Of a stretch of 64,000 nt of DNA, positions 1-11,383 are shown one piece after another (position 1 is the stretch's first letter; each line of letters begins with the position of its first letter). Source of the DNA: Agapanthus africanus (lineage: Eukaryota; Streptophyta; Magnoliopsida; Asparagales; Amaryllidaceae); NCBI GenBank assembly GCA_030015575.1, contig CM057338.1, positions 829,428,353 to 829,492,352 on the forward strand, read 5' to 3'. The translations under genes were made by a program, and so were the position numbers. Under the pieces are notes generated by a model, which was not told the origin of the DNA, did not search any database, and was given only the letters and a program-made list of their open reading frames with translations.

Positions 1-2051
1 AAGCTACACGAGCACAATTTGCATGTTACACTCACACCGTTAGTGATTGCCATGACGCTCGCACTATAGGATTGCTACAAATTATATATCGTTTGATTTC
101 CGCATCATTGATGATTTTCATGACTTGTCGCATATTGGCATACACATATATTGATATCTTCATACTTGCGCACATGCACACTGTATATTCATACCAGTGC
201 ACACATATATTAATATCTTCATTTCCATAGTAGTGCTACACTCATATTCGCGTATATATCCATTTGCACCTCCATACCTATATACATACGTATGTTACAT
301 ACATGGATGATATTGATTCGATTTCAACAAAATAGGGACCGCATGAGATATTTTCAAAAACTGGATTCTTTTTAAAGAGCAGTTTCCCTTTTTACTCTTA
401 GTGTCATACGACACATTGCATGGATTTACGCATTGAGTTTGGATTTATGGGATTTCTGGATTTGAGAACCGTGGTATTATTTTAGGAAAATACGCACAGT
501 TTTAAAAACCTGGTTTCTCTTGATATGATATTTCAGTGCGTCCACCATGAGTTTTCTCGATTCTAGAGAGCTTATGTGAGTATACCCGATTCGAGGAGTG
601 GTAGGCACCGTTTGCGGGTTCATGGTGGACCCGGTACGGTACCCCGGGGCAAGAAGACTCGTATTGTTAGACGGTGAGCACGGCGAAGGGACTACTACCT
701 ACCGGTGATTGGCTGGACCTGGCGGTTATCCGGAGGATACTGACCAGAGCTGAGAGATGGATACGGGCTGACCCGTACTACCGGGGCCAAGAGTCGATTC
801 CACATACGGAGCCCGTGGGCCGATCCGGACTGACGGAGCCCGATACATGAGGATTTGCGTGTCGATGCTAAGCACGATTATTTTTATGATATTTTCGAGT
901 GCCGATGTTGGGCACTCACAATTCTTTGAGCTATACAGGATTTGAAGGCCGATTAGAGTGACGGCGCCTGAGTTGTTACTGGGATTTGGGTGTATTGATG
1001 GACACCGGTTATTTTCCACGTTGACTTTCTATGTAGATGTTATTTATTCCCACGCTCAGCATTCAGTATTATACATCTTATCCTGTATCTGTGGTACCTA
1101 ATAGAGTACACTTGCTATGCACGATTATTACATCCCCTGCTCATCCTATATAGATGTTATTAGAGTACACTTACTATGCACGACTATCTCATACCCTGCT
1201 CATCATATAGAAATGTTATTAGATCGCACTTGTTGCATGATTATTGCTCATCTGGCTCATCATATAGATGTTATCTGTTGGCATAGGTTAGAGTATCGCA
1301 GCACGTGCATACTCGCGATTACCCTTATATATTATCTACTATTCACGAGTTGGCAACTCACCCCCGTTGTGCCACAGTGTTTGCAGGTTGCCCCTCAGAG
1401 TAGTCGCGGCAAGCTGCTTTCTTGCATCTTTTATACAGATACCATTGCAGTTGGCGCGTGAGCCCTTTGCTGATTGGTGGGTTTTTGCGGTATATATTTA
1501 TTTTCCAGTTGTGTACACTGTTGTATCTAGTACTCTCCATCTACTACCCATGTATTGACTTAGAGACCAGTTGTGAGGACGATATATATTATTTTTTGTA
1601 CTCTAGTGTCGTGCTCGTTGTGAGCCGACTTTATTTATGCAGTTTTATATTTCATGTTGTCTTCACTTATCTTTGCTCATTCTTCGCTACGGCGTCGTAT
1701 ATTATTATTGTGGTGATTGTTTCCTCCGTTAGGCGTGATTGGTCCCATTTGGAATGCTTTATTCTTATTGCATATCATTTTTACGCAGATCTTGTCTTGT
1801 ACCCGATTACGGGGCTAGCTTTTACAAAGGAAATGCTGCCAAAATTTTTAAGAAAATAACTTGAACTTAAAAAGAATTTTACTAAATTACTTAGGTTTTC
1901 TAAACGTTTTAACAAATGTTTCTATTAAATGTTTTAACACTCATTACTTTTAATGGTTTTGATTTCTGGGTTTCGGCTTACTTAGTCGTGTTACGCCTGT
2001 AGGCGTTACGTGGTTAAGTGCCAGTCACGGGCCGAACTTTGGGTCGTGACA
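1..2051 (+). mobile_element. E1 Tekay-clade 5' LTR, 3' part (cut by window start)
   Basis: This stretch matches about 9218-11383 with scattered substitutions and small indels and ends in the same gggtcRtgaca, so it is the 3' part of the 5' LTR of E1. By comparison with the complete 3' LTR (4,374 bp) roughly 2.3 kb lie left of the window. It is followed directly by a primer-binding site. The open reading frames inside it (for example 1117-1461 and 1422-1859) are not conserved in the partner LTR and are not called. The left target-site duplication cannot be seen. Confidence 0.9.
1104..1276 (+). repeat. 59-bp tandem repeat in E1 5' LTR (3 units)
   Basis: Three diverged units start at 1104, 1163 and 1222, each opening with a gagtacac- or gatcgcac-like sequence and closing with atagatgttat. 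The spacing is 59 bp both times. The partner LTR has the same three units at 10460, 10519 and 10578, so the array predates insertion. Confidence 0.8.
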
Positions 2052-2055
2052 AAGT

Positions 2056-2074
2056 TGGTATCAGAGCGTAGGTT
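2056..2074 (+). other. E1 primer-binding site (initiator Met tRNA type)
   Basis: TGGTATCAGAGC starts four bases after the LTR end, the standard plant initiator-Met tRNA complement. It fixes the LTR boundary at 2051 and the + orientation of E1. Confidence 0.88.
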
Positions 2075-2274
2075 TTACCTTCGGAGTGTAGGATGACCCT
2101 GGTATGATGGAGTAGGTAGCTAAAGCAGAGTGGCGTAGCGTGTGTATGTTCCGCGGCATACTCACGACACGGTACTCCGCCTAAGTGACCTTAGGAATTA
2201 TTGATTGAAATTCCTTCATGATTATATACCTTCTTGTGATTCGATTTCCGTATCCTTATCGAATCCTACTTTCC

Positions 2275-2290
2275 TTTCAGCCATTATGCC
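2275..2290 (+). promoter_or_regulatory. Acceptor-like CAG just before E1 gag ATG
   Basis: A pyrimidine-rich run ends in ctttcctttcag at 2280, and the gag ATG lies at 2286, five bases on. E2 has the same arrangement (CAG ending 21215, ATG at 21220). This fits a 3' splice site for a leader intron that starts in the LTR, but no transcript evidence is available here. Confidence 0.35.
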
Positions 2291-3560
2291 GCCAAAGACT
2301 ACGAGGGCGCAGAGAGCGGCTGTGAGAGCCGAGATTCGAGTTGACTCGTCTAAGACGAGGACTGATCCGGGCAGTACACCCGTTGTACCAGAGCAGACTG
2401 TTCCTCCTACGAAAGATCAGATGCCATGCTAGGGGCCGGTATGCAGGAGATACGCCAGATGATAGGGTCGCTAGTCGAGACACTTCAAGCGCAGCGACCA
2501 GAGGTAGTTCCACCCGTTACGGGGACCGCAATGGTACCTACAGTACAGGCAGTTGCCCCTGCAGCTACAGAGGTCATCACAGTATCGCTATCAGAGTTTA
2601 TGAGGCTGAAGCCTCCGGTCTTCACAGGCACCGATGCAGCCGAGGACCCACAGTCTTTCATTGATAGGATGGCCCGGATATATCGTTCACTCAGATACTC
2701 AGATGCGAGGTGGGTAAAGTTCGCGAGCTTTCGCCTGGAAGGTCTTGTGCAGAAATGGTGTAAATCGATCGAGAAGGGCAGAGCAGCAGGTCTTCCTCCT
2801 ATGACCTAGACCGAGTTTGTGACGGTATTTCTAGCCCGTTTCCTTCCCCCAGAGTGTCAGGGATGCCCGAGCGCACAGGTTCGAGTCTTTAAGCCAGACG
2901 CCAGAGATGACAGTAGCAGAGTATGATGTGTTGTTCACCGAGCTATCTGTTTATGCCCCATACCTAGTGGCTACTGAGGAGATGCGAGTCAAGAGATTTG
3001 TTCGAGGCTTACTTACCCCACTGTTCCTCGCGATCAGCACACAGTATTGTGAGACTTATGCAGCAGCTGTAGACGCAGCCCTACTAGTCGAGGAGCGCCT
3101 TGCAGAGACTTCGGTAGTTCCAGGGACAAAGAGGGTTCGTACTGATACAGCAACACAGAGACTCCCATTCGGACGCCGTGATAGACGTCGTACAGGTGGC
3201 AGAGACTCGGGGCGAGGTCAGATGTTTAGCTCTTATGCCCAGGAGAGTCAGCAGTCATCGCGTGGATGCTTTGGGTGTGGTAGTCCCCATCACCGCGTCA
3301 GAGATTGTACCGAGATACGCCGGAGGGAGCTAGCAGTACCGCATGTCACACTTCCACCTTCCCCACCCCAGAGGGGGTTGCCTATCGTACCTACTATTGC
3401 TCCGCGTCAGACTCATGCACAGAGAGGCCGTGGTCGCGGAGGGTTCGCTCATAGAGGACGAGGTGGCCGAGGCAGAGGACAGCCAGTTGCTAGTAGGGGA
3501 CCGCCAGTCGCAGGTGGAGGACAGGCACGGGCTTTCGCTTTGATGCATCAGGACGCGCAG
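2286..3560 (+). pseudogene. gag: E1 gag (capsid/nucleocapsid), broken
   Basis: Gag would form the virus-like particle and bind genomic RNA. The start at 2286 opens MPPKTTRAQRAAVRAEIR, a basic N-terminus typical of Tekay gag. A capsid (retrotransposon gag) domain follows at about 2570-3090, with the motif LKPPVFTG at 2609-2632. A zinc knuckle CFGCGSPHHRVRDC (CX2CX4HX4C) lies at about 3268-3309, followed by a GR-rich stretch. Damage: the frame changes near 2425 and again between about 2840 and 2870, and an in-frame TAG lies at 2807, where TGG is probable. It cannot be translated as one protein. Confidence 0.85.
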
Positions 3561-6500
3561 GCGTCCAATGCAGTGATCTCAGGTACCCTATCAGTATGTT
3601 CTGTTGACGCACACGTGTTGTTTGTCTCGGATCCACGCACCCGTACGTTTCCAAACACTTCGTGCCGAGTTTGGGTAGAGAGTCCAGTTTTCTTGATCAG
3701 CCGCTTGTTATGACCACTCCTGTAGGAGAGTCGTTTGTTGCTAGGCACGTGTTCCGATCCTGTATTGTCCGTATTGGCATGAGAGAGTTGCATGTCGACT
3801 TGATCCTTCTTGAGATGTTGGACTTCGACGTTCTTTTAGGCATGGATTGGTTAGCCACGTGATATGCGTCTGTGGACTGCCGCGAGAAGACAGTTAGATT
3901 TTGTTTTCCCGGCGAGTCGGCTTTTGTTGTGCAGGGGTGCCGCCCCTCACAGTTTGATTTCTTCTCTTCGGCTGGACAGCTTTTGAGGAAGGGATGTCAG
4001 GGATTCCTAGCCTATGTTTGCGATACTAGAGCTATGGATGTTCCGTTGGACCAGGTTCCGATTGTTTGTGAGTTCCCTGATGTTTTCCCTGACGAGCTTC
4101 CTGGGCTACCGTCTGAGCGTGATGTTGTTTTCTGTATTGACTTGATTCCCGGCATAGGGCCTATTTCTATACCGCCTTATCGGATGGCCCCGGCTGAGCT
4201 TAGAGAGTTGAAAGGTCAGTTGCAAGATTTGCTGGATAAGGGACTTATTTGATCCAGTGTGTCTCCTTGGGGTGCTTTAGTCCTGTTTGTCAAGAAGAAG
4301 GACGGCAGTTTGCGTTTGTGTATCGACTACCGCCAGCTGAACCGGGTTACCGTGTGGAACAGATATCCTTTGCCACGCATTGACGACTTGTTCGACCAGC
4401 TTCAGGGCGCAAGGTATTTTTCGAGGATCGACTTGCGATCAGGATACCATCAACTGCGGGTTCGACAGGAGGATATTTCGAGGACAGATTTCCGCACGCG
4501 CTACGGCCATTATTAGTTTTTGGTGATGTCGTTCGGACTCACCAATGCCCCAGCTGCATTCATGGACTTGACGAACCGTATTTTCAGGCCGTATCTTGAT
4601 CTGTTCATCATCGTATTCATTGACGATATTTTGGTGTATTCCCGGTGCCGAGAGGAGCACGAACAGCACCTGTGGATCACACTGCAGACTTTGAGGGAGC
4701 ACCAGCTATTCGCAAATTCTCCAAGTGCGCATTCTGGCTTGACGGCATAGACTTATTGGGTCACGTGATTACACGAGATGGTGTATGTGTGGACCCGAAG
4801 AAGATCGAGGCCATTCAGCGTTGGCCCAGACCGACATCAGTGACTGAGATCCGCAGCTTTCTAGATTTGGCCAGCTACTATAGGCGATTTGTACAGGACT
4901 TCTCCCGCATTGCTTCACCTTTGACCGGGTTGACCCAGAAGGGAGTTCCTTTCGATTGGACGGAGGAGTACGAGCATAGCTTTCAGCAGCTACGGACTCG
5001 TTTGACTGCGACGCCAGTGTTATCATTGCCTTCAGGATCGGACGAATTTGTGGTCTATTGGGACGCTTCTCGAGTGGGGCTAGGGTGCGTATTGATGCAG
5101 CACGACAGGGTGATCACGTATACCTCACGGCAGTTGAAGAAACATGAACAGAACAACCCCACTCACGATTTGGAGATGGCTGCAGTGGTCTTTGCACTCA
5201 AGATCTGGCGACATTACCTATACGGCGAGTCGTGCCAGATATTCACTGATCACAAGAGCTTAAAGTATATATTTCAGCAGCGAGACCTGAATCTTAGATA
5301 GCGCCGTTGGATGGAACTAGTAAAGGACTACGATTGCGAGATCTTGTATCACCCGGGCAAGGCTAATGTTGTGGCGGATGCTTTGAGCAAGAGGCCCGGG
5401 GGTAGTCTATCTTGTTTGAGCGCAGTGCAAAGGCAGTCGTCGGCAGATTGGCAGATTTTATGCGACAGCCGAGTGCAGTTCGAGTTCACGCCGATCGGGG
5501 GACAGCTTGCGCATGTTCGTGCTCGCCCACAGTTGCTTGACCGTATACATGAGGCACAGTACAGTGATGACCGTTGTTTAGAGATCATGGCATAGATTGG
5601 ACAGGGCAGATTTTCCGAGTTCGTGATTAATGATCAAGGGATACTGCGATTTGGGACTAGACTGTGCGTACCAGATGCTGAGGGTCTACGGCGTGAGATT
5701 CTTGAAGAGGCACATCGATCGGTGTATAGTGTTCATCCGGGTTCCATCAAGATGTACCATGATATGAGAGATGTTTACTGGTGGGATGGAATGAAGAGGG
5801 ACATCACAGATTTTGTGTCGAGATGCCTGACTTGTCAGCAAGTGAAGGCCGAGCACCAGAGGCCAGCGGGAGAGCTACAGCCGTTACCCATTCCGGAGTG
5901 GAAATAGGAACAGATTTCTATGGATTTCGTTGTGGGTCTACCCAGGACTAGGCGAGGGTATGACTCCATTTGGATGATTGTGGATCGTTTAACGAAAGTG
6001 GCTCACTTCCTGCCAGTGAAGACGACTTTCAGATTTGCTCAGTATGCCTAGATATACATCGACGAGATAGTACGACTGTATGGAGTCCCGACATGTATCA
6101 TATCCGACCGAGGCACCCAGTTTACCAGCCGACTATGGCAGAGGCTTCAGGATGCGTTGGGCACCCGCTTGAGTTTCAGCACAGCATTTCATCCGCAGAC
6201 CGACGGCCAGTCAGAGCGGACTATTCAGACTCTCGAGAACATGCTCCGAGCATGAGTTTTAGACTTTGGTGGTAGCTGGGATCATCATTTACCCTTGGTG
6301 GAGTTCTCCTACAACAATAGTTTCCAGGATACTATTCAGATGGCACCTTTCGAGGCCTTGTATGGGAGGAGATATAGATCGCCCGTCTGTTGGACAGAGC
6401 TCAGCGAGAGCAGTATTTTGGGGCGACAGATCGTATAGGAGACGACCGAAAAGATACAGCCGATTCGAGATAGGATGAGGACAGCTCAGAGAAGGTAGAG

Positions 6501-7012
6501 ATCGTATGCTAACAGACGCCGCCGCAGATTAGAGTTCGCAGTTGGCGATCACGTGTTTCTGAGGGTCTCTCCGATGAAAGGAGTGATGAGGTTTAGACGG
6601 AAGGGGAAGTTTAGCCCCAGATTCATAGGTCCCTTCGAGATCCTCGAGCGTGTAGGCGCAGTAGCATATCGTTTGGCTCGTCCATCCGACTTTCTAGATG
6701 TTCACCCCGTATTCCACATGTCGATGCTTCGCAGATACCTACATGACCCTTCTCACATAATTCAGACCGTTCAGCTCGAGCGCGATCTTTCGTTCACCGA
6801 GCAGCCAGTCATGATATTGGACCGGCAGGTGAAGAAATTTCGATCGAAGGACTTTCCATCTGTGAAGGTTCTTTGGCGCAGCCCGAATGGTGAAGAGATC
6901 ACTTGGGAGGCCGAGGGTGAGATGCGGAAGAAGTTCCCTCATCTCTTTAAAGGTATGCGTAGCTTTATATTTTTAAATTCGGGGACGAATTTCTTTAAGG
7001 GGGGAAGATTGT
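3561..7012 (+). pseudogene. pol: E1 pol: PR-RT-RNase H-integrase-chromodomain, broken
   Basis: Order of domains is Ty3/gypsy. Protease: its active-site segment near 3620 is garbled by a frameshift; DVLLGMDWL lies near 3840. Reverse transcriptase spans about 4235-4760, with FIDDILVY near 4615-4640 keeping the catalytic pair. RNase H (about 5040-5300) has [10 protein letters not shown]. Integrase has an HHCC zinc finger (about 5710-5860), then [16 protein letters not shown] and GQSERTIQ supplying D, D and E. A C-terminal chromodomain (about 6785-6945) ending KKFPHLF marks the Del/Tekay clade. In-frame stops lie at 3860, 4250, 4514, 5299, 5593, 5905, 6048, 6254, 6436 and 6496; frameshifts occur near 3620 and 4700. 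Inactive. Confidence 0.88.
6997..7008 (+). other. E1 polypurine tract
   Basis: AAGGGGGGAAGA lies directly before the LTR start TGTAACACC at 7010. This is the usual plus-strand primer position and confirms the LTR boundary. Confidence 0.85.
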
Positions 7013-7449
7013 AACACCTTAGGATGTGATTAGTGGCTAATTATACTCTAAAGTATGGTTTTTAATATAAAGTTTACCAAATCGATTTTTAAATATTTTA
7101 TCAAAATTAATTAATATTTTATTAGAATTTTTTTTAGGCTTGCACACACTTGTAGATGTAAACTAGGGTTAAACCATGTTTAGCAACCATGGTAGACTAA
7201 CCCTTTCTTATTAAGCTAAATTGATTTTAATTAAGGGTATTTTTTTTTTAAAAAAAGAAAATGAATTATTGTTTTGTGGTTGACTTGGAGAGAGAGAAAG
7301 AGTGCATGATGGGCATCATGGCTTGAGCCATGCTTGCATTAAATGAGGTGAGAGAGAGGGGGGGTTTGACTCTCTCATATCACTCATTTCCTACTCTTTT
7401 GCAACACTCATTTCTCACTTCTCTCTCTCACTTACACACAAACACACAA

Positions 7450-7715
7450 CTTCAGCATCAGTAGCAGCTGAAGCAATAACAAAACAACAGTAGCATCATC
7501 ATCTGGGGCGGCAGCAGCAGCAGCAACACCAACAACAGCAGTAGCAACACCAACAGCAACAGCACAACAACAACACCATCTTCAGCATCAGCAGTAGCAC
7601 TTGCAGCAGCAGCAACACCTGGAGCAGCAGCAGCAACATCAACACCAGCAACAACAACATTAGCAGTAGCAACAGCAACCTGCAACAACAGCAGCAGCAA
7701 GGCAGCAGCAGCCAT
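7450..7715 (+). repeat. (CAR)n trinucleotide-rich tract in E1 3' LTR
   Basis: Imperfect runs of cag and caa repeats fill most of 7450-7715. They lie in the upstream third of the LTR, just after CT- and CA-rich sequence. Translation gives only homopolymer-like peptides in any frame, so I see no coding meaning. The left LTR copy of this region is outside the window. Confidence 0.9.
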
Positions 7716-7859
7716 AACCCCTCCTCCTCCTCTTCTTCTTCTCCTTCTTCGTGCACGTAGGATCTAGTGGGGGTATAATCTCTGAAGTCAACTCCTTTCC
7801 TTGCTTGCATGTGTTATTTAGCTTCGATGAGTGTTTTATGTGGTCTTAAGTGCTAGAGT

Positions 7860-8720
7860 TGTGTTTTAAGTGAAGATTTAGCTAAGTTAGAGTTTTTATA
7901 GCTTATTAAACCTAATTAAGTGTTAGTATTGCTGTTTAAACCTAGTAGTATCACTAGATTTAGCTAAATCGCCTTAAGGTCTAAAACTTGAAATTTAAAA
8001 CACGGTTTTGATGCAGACTGTAGGATAGTGAGATCTGCTATATCTGTGATACTTTTCTAGCTTAGCAAACAACTTCAGAATAGTATGCAGGCTTTTTAAG
8101 CTAGTGTCTTGAAATCCAAGCCCTTACCTTTACCAAAGACCCGGCGACCTCCCCAGTATTTCCGGCGTCGCCGGCCCCCTCTTGTGCCTTGGTGTTGGGG
8201 TTTTGCAGGGTGGTGTCTGTGTTAGTTTTACGTGTTTGGTGTTATTTATTTTCTCTATTTGTCAGCAGGTTGAAATCTGGGTTTGTTTAGCTAAGTTTAA
8301 GTGTTTGTATTGAGTGTTACTGCTAAACTTATGGTTTGACTATGAAATAGGATGATTCAGGGTGTTTATAGTTAGATTAGCTCTAATTTGTGCTGTTGGT
8401 ATCACTAGATTCCTGTAAACTCACTTATTTCCCCAAACACCCTATTGTTGCAAACTTAGTGTTTTGAAACGGTTTAAATCTAAACCTTAGGATACTTGGA
8501 ATCTGCTGTTATTAGGGTAATAATTTTGGTAAGCAAACATATACACTAGGCTATGAATTGTGTTAGGATCATAGTGTAGGAACCTGGACCCCTTCCACCA
8601 GTTTTAGGCCGGTATGACACCCCTAGCCGCCGGCCCAATTTTGAGGATTTGTGTTGGATTTTGGCAGGTAGCTGTCTGTAGGTATTGTGAAGGGTTTGGT
8701 CTTGTTTGATTTGCTTGTTT
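7860..8720 (+). repeat. Diverged direct duplication, about 455 bp, inside E1 LTR
   Basis: Two blocks line up at an offset of 451-459 bp. The motif gtatcactagatt occurs at 7948-7960 and 8399-8411. A ggttttgcagggtgg block at 8199 corresponds to ggattttggcaggtag at 8657. Each block runs from AT-rich gctaa/ttaa sequence into a GC-rich cgccggccc patch and then a ttttgcag-like end. The relic LTR at 12854-12890 shows the same GC patch and ttttgc end once. Confidence 0.6.
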
Positions 8721-9044
8721 TTTCTCCAGATTAAATCTGAGACCTTTTACCTATTATTTGCGTAGCAGGACTTGCGCGATACGTACGATGTGTGTTGAGT
8801 TGGTTTGCTGTGTATCACAGTGTGTCGCTGTGTGCCACAGCGTGTCGCGTTGGGTTTTGGCGTATGCACACACGTTACGTATACACGCGCATTTAGTTCG
8901 CGACGCGAGTTTCTCGTTTGATTTCGATATCGCGTTTTTACAGGATTTTGCTTATATGGATTCTTTGTGTAAATTCTAGGTTCACAGGCGGGTACGTCGG
9001 ACGCCGCAAAGAAAGGGAAGCAAGTGGTCGGCTACGCTTAGCAC

Positions 9045-9060
9045 GAGACTAGGTGAGTAG
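9045..9060 (+). promoter_or_regulatory. Donor-like splice site in Tekay LTR
   Basis: AG/GTGAGTAG at 9051-9060 fits the plant 5' splice consensus. The relic LTR has the same at 13240-13248 although the flanks differ. With the CAG before the gag ATG it could define a leader intron of about 2.56 kb containing the primer site. The 5' LTR copy of this donor lies left of the window, so this is read from the 3' LTR. Confidence 0.35.
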
Positions 9061-9203
9061 ATTTAACATCTACGGCGAAATCGCCCGTATGGCGTTAAGC
9101 ATCAGGGCGTGATAGGATATTTAGTCGTAGATGTTTATATGTACTATTGTAGCATGTCTTCCTTGTCGCATATAGAAATGGTAGTTATAGAACACTGCAC
9201 TGC

Positions 9204-9260
9204 CACTAACGGTTCAAGCAGCATGAGCATTATTTGCATGTTACACTCACACCGTTAGTG
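9204..9260 (+). repeat. Inverted repeat (hairpin) in E1 3' LTR
   Basis: CACTAACGGT at 9204-9213 pairs perfectly with ACCGTTAGTG at 9251-9260 across a 37-nt loop. The two other Tekay-like LTRs have hairpins of similar loop size but different stem sequence at the matching place (14041-14111 and 39071-39135). In the 5' LTR only the right arm (near 40-49) lies inside the window. Confidence 0.65.
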
Positions 9261-9354
9261 ATTACCATGACACTCGCACTATAGGATTGCTACGAATTAT
9301 ATATCGTTTGATTTCCGCATCATTGATGATTGTCATGACTTGTCGCATATTGGC

Positions 9355-9580
9355 ATACACATATATTGATATCTTTATACTTGCGCACATGCACACTGTA
9401 TATTCATACCAGTGCACACATATATTGATATCTTCATACTTGCGCACGTGCACACTGTATATTCATACCAGTGCACACATATATTGATATCTTCATACTT
9501 GCGCACATGCACACTGTATATTCATACCAGTGCACACGTATATTGATATCTTCATACTTGCGCACATACACACTGTATTT
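9355..9580 (+). repeat. 59-bp tandem repeat expanded in E1 3' LTR
   Basis: Nearly four units of a 59-bp sequence begin near 9362, 9421, 9480 and 9539, each opening atattgatatctt and including gcgcacatgcacactg. The left LTR has only about one and a half units at 145-225. The copy number therefore changed after insertion in one LTR. Confidence 0.88.
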
Positions 9581-10459
9581 CCATAGTAGTGATATACTCA
9601 TATTCGCGTATATATCCATTTGCACCTCCATACATATATACATACGTATGTTACATACATGGATGATATTGATTCGATTTCAATAAAATAGGGACCGCAT
9701 GAGATATTTTCAAAAACTGGATTCTTTTTAAAGAGCGGTTTCCCTTTATACTCTTAGTGTCATACGACACATTGCATGGATTTACGCATTGAGTTTGGAT
9801 TTATGGGATTTCTGGATTTGAGAACCGTGGTATTATTTTAAGAAAATACGCACTGTTTTAAAAACCCGGTTTCTCTTGATATGATATTTCAGTGCGTCCA
9901 CCATGAGTTTTCTCGGTTCTAGAGAGCTTATATGAGTATACCTGATTCGAGGAGTGGTAGGCACCGATTGCGGGTACATGGTGGACCCGGTACGGTACCC
10001 CGGGGCAAGAAGACTCGTATTGTTAGACGGTGAGCCCGGCGGAGGGACTACTACCTACCGGGGATTGGTTGGACCTGGCGGTTATCCGGAGGTTACTGAC
10101 CAGAGCTGAGAGATGGATACGGGCCGACCCGTACTGCCGGGGCCGAGGGCCAATTCCGCAGACGAAGCCCGTGGGCCGATCCGGACTGACGGAGCCCGAT
10201 ACATGAGGATTTGCGTGTCGATACTGGACACGATTATTTTTATGATATTTTCGAGTGCTGATGTTGGGCACTCAAGATTCAATGAGCTGTACAGGATTTG
10301 AGGGCCGATTAGAGTGACGGCGCCTGAGTTGTTACTGGGATTTGGGTGTATTGATGGACACCAGTTATTTTCTACGTTGACTTTCCGTGTAGATGTTATT
10401 TATTCCCATGCTTAGCATTCAGTGTTATACATCTCATCTCGTATCTATAGTACCTAATA

Positions 10460-10636
10460 GAGTACACTTGCTATGCACGATTATTGCATACCCTGCTCAT
10501 CCTATATAGATGTTATCAGAGTACACTTGCTATGCATGACTATCGCATACCCTGCTCATCATATAGAGATGTTATTAGATCGCACTTGTTGCATGATTAT
10601 TGCTCATCTAGCTCATCATATAGATGTTATCTGTTG
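10460..10636 (+). repeat. 59-bp tandem repeat in E1 3' LTR (3 units)
   Basis: Counterpart of 1104-1276: units start at 10460, 10519 and 10578, again 59 bp apart. Unit number is the same in both LTRs, unlike the array at 9355-9580. Confidence 0.8.
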
Positions 10637-11383
10637 GCATAGGTTAAAGTATCGCTGCACATGCATACTCACGATTACCTTTATATGTTATCTACTATTC
10701 ACGAGTTGGCAACTCACCCCCGTTGTGCCACAGTGTTTGCAGGTTTCCCCTCAGAGTAGTCGCGGCAGGCTGCTTTCTTGTATCTTTTGATACAGATACC
10801 ATTGCAGTTGGCACGTAAGCCCTTTGCTGATAGGTGGGTTTTTGCGGTATCTGTTTATTTTCCAGTTGTGTACACTGTTGTATCTAGTACTCTCTATCTA
10901 CTACCCATGAATTGTCGTAGAGACCCGTTGTGAGGACGATGTATATTATTTTTTGTACTCTGGTGTCGAGCCCGTTGTGAGCCGACTTTATTTATGCAGT
11001 TTTATATTTCATGTTGCCTTCACTTATCTTTGCTCATTCTTCGCTACGGCGTCATATATTATTATCGTGGTGATTGTTTCCGCCGTTGGGCATGATTGCT
11101 CCCGTTTGGGATGCTTTATTCTTATTGCATATCATTTTACTCAGATCTTGTCTTGTACCCGATTACGGGGCTAGCTTTTGCAAAGGAAATGCTGCCAAAA
11201 TTTTTAAGAAAATAACTTGAACTTAAAAAGAATTTTACTAAATTACTTAAGGTTTTCTAAACGTTTTAACACTCGTTACTTTTAATGGTTTTGATTTCTG
11301 GGTTTCGGCTTACTTAGTCGCGTTACGCCTATAGACGTTACGTGGTTAAGTGCCGGTCACGGGACGAACTTTGGGTCATGACA

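Larger units (their letters stand above)
7010..11383 (+). mobile_element. E1 Tekay-clade 3' LTR, complete, 4,374 bp
   Basis: It starts TGTAACACC right after the polypurine tract and ends TCATGACA at 11383, so it has TG...CA ends. From about 9218 on it matches the left LTR. The length is large but in the range of Tekay/Del elements with long LTRs. It contains a CAR-rich microsatellite, a diverged direct duplication, a hairpin, two 59-bp tandem arrays and a donor-like AG/GTGAGT at 9051-9058. The minus-strand leucine-rich frames at 7458-7810 are products of the trinucleotide repeat, not genes. Confidence 0.9.

Noticed and set aside
1117-1859. Frames of 114 and 145 codons in the E1 5' LTR
   Set aside because: Not maintained in the 3' LTR and composed of 59-bp repeats and AT-rich sequence.
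7458-7810. Minus-strand leucine- and cysteine-rich frames of 85 and 103 codons
   Set aside because: They are translations of the CAR trinucleotide repeat and have no non-repetitive content.
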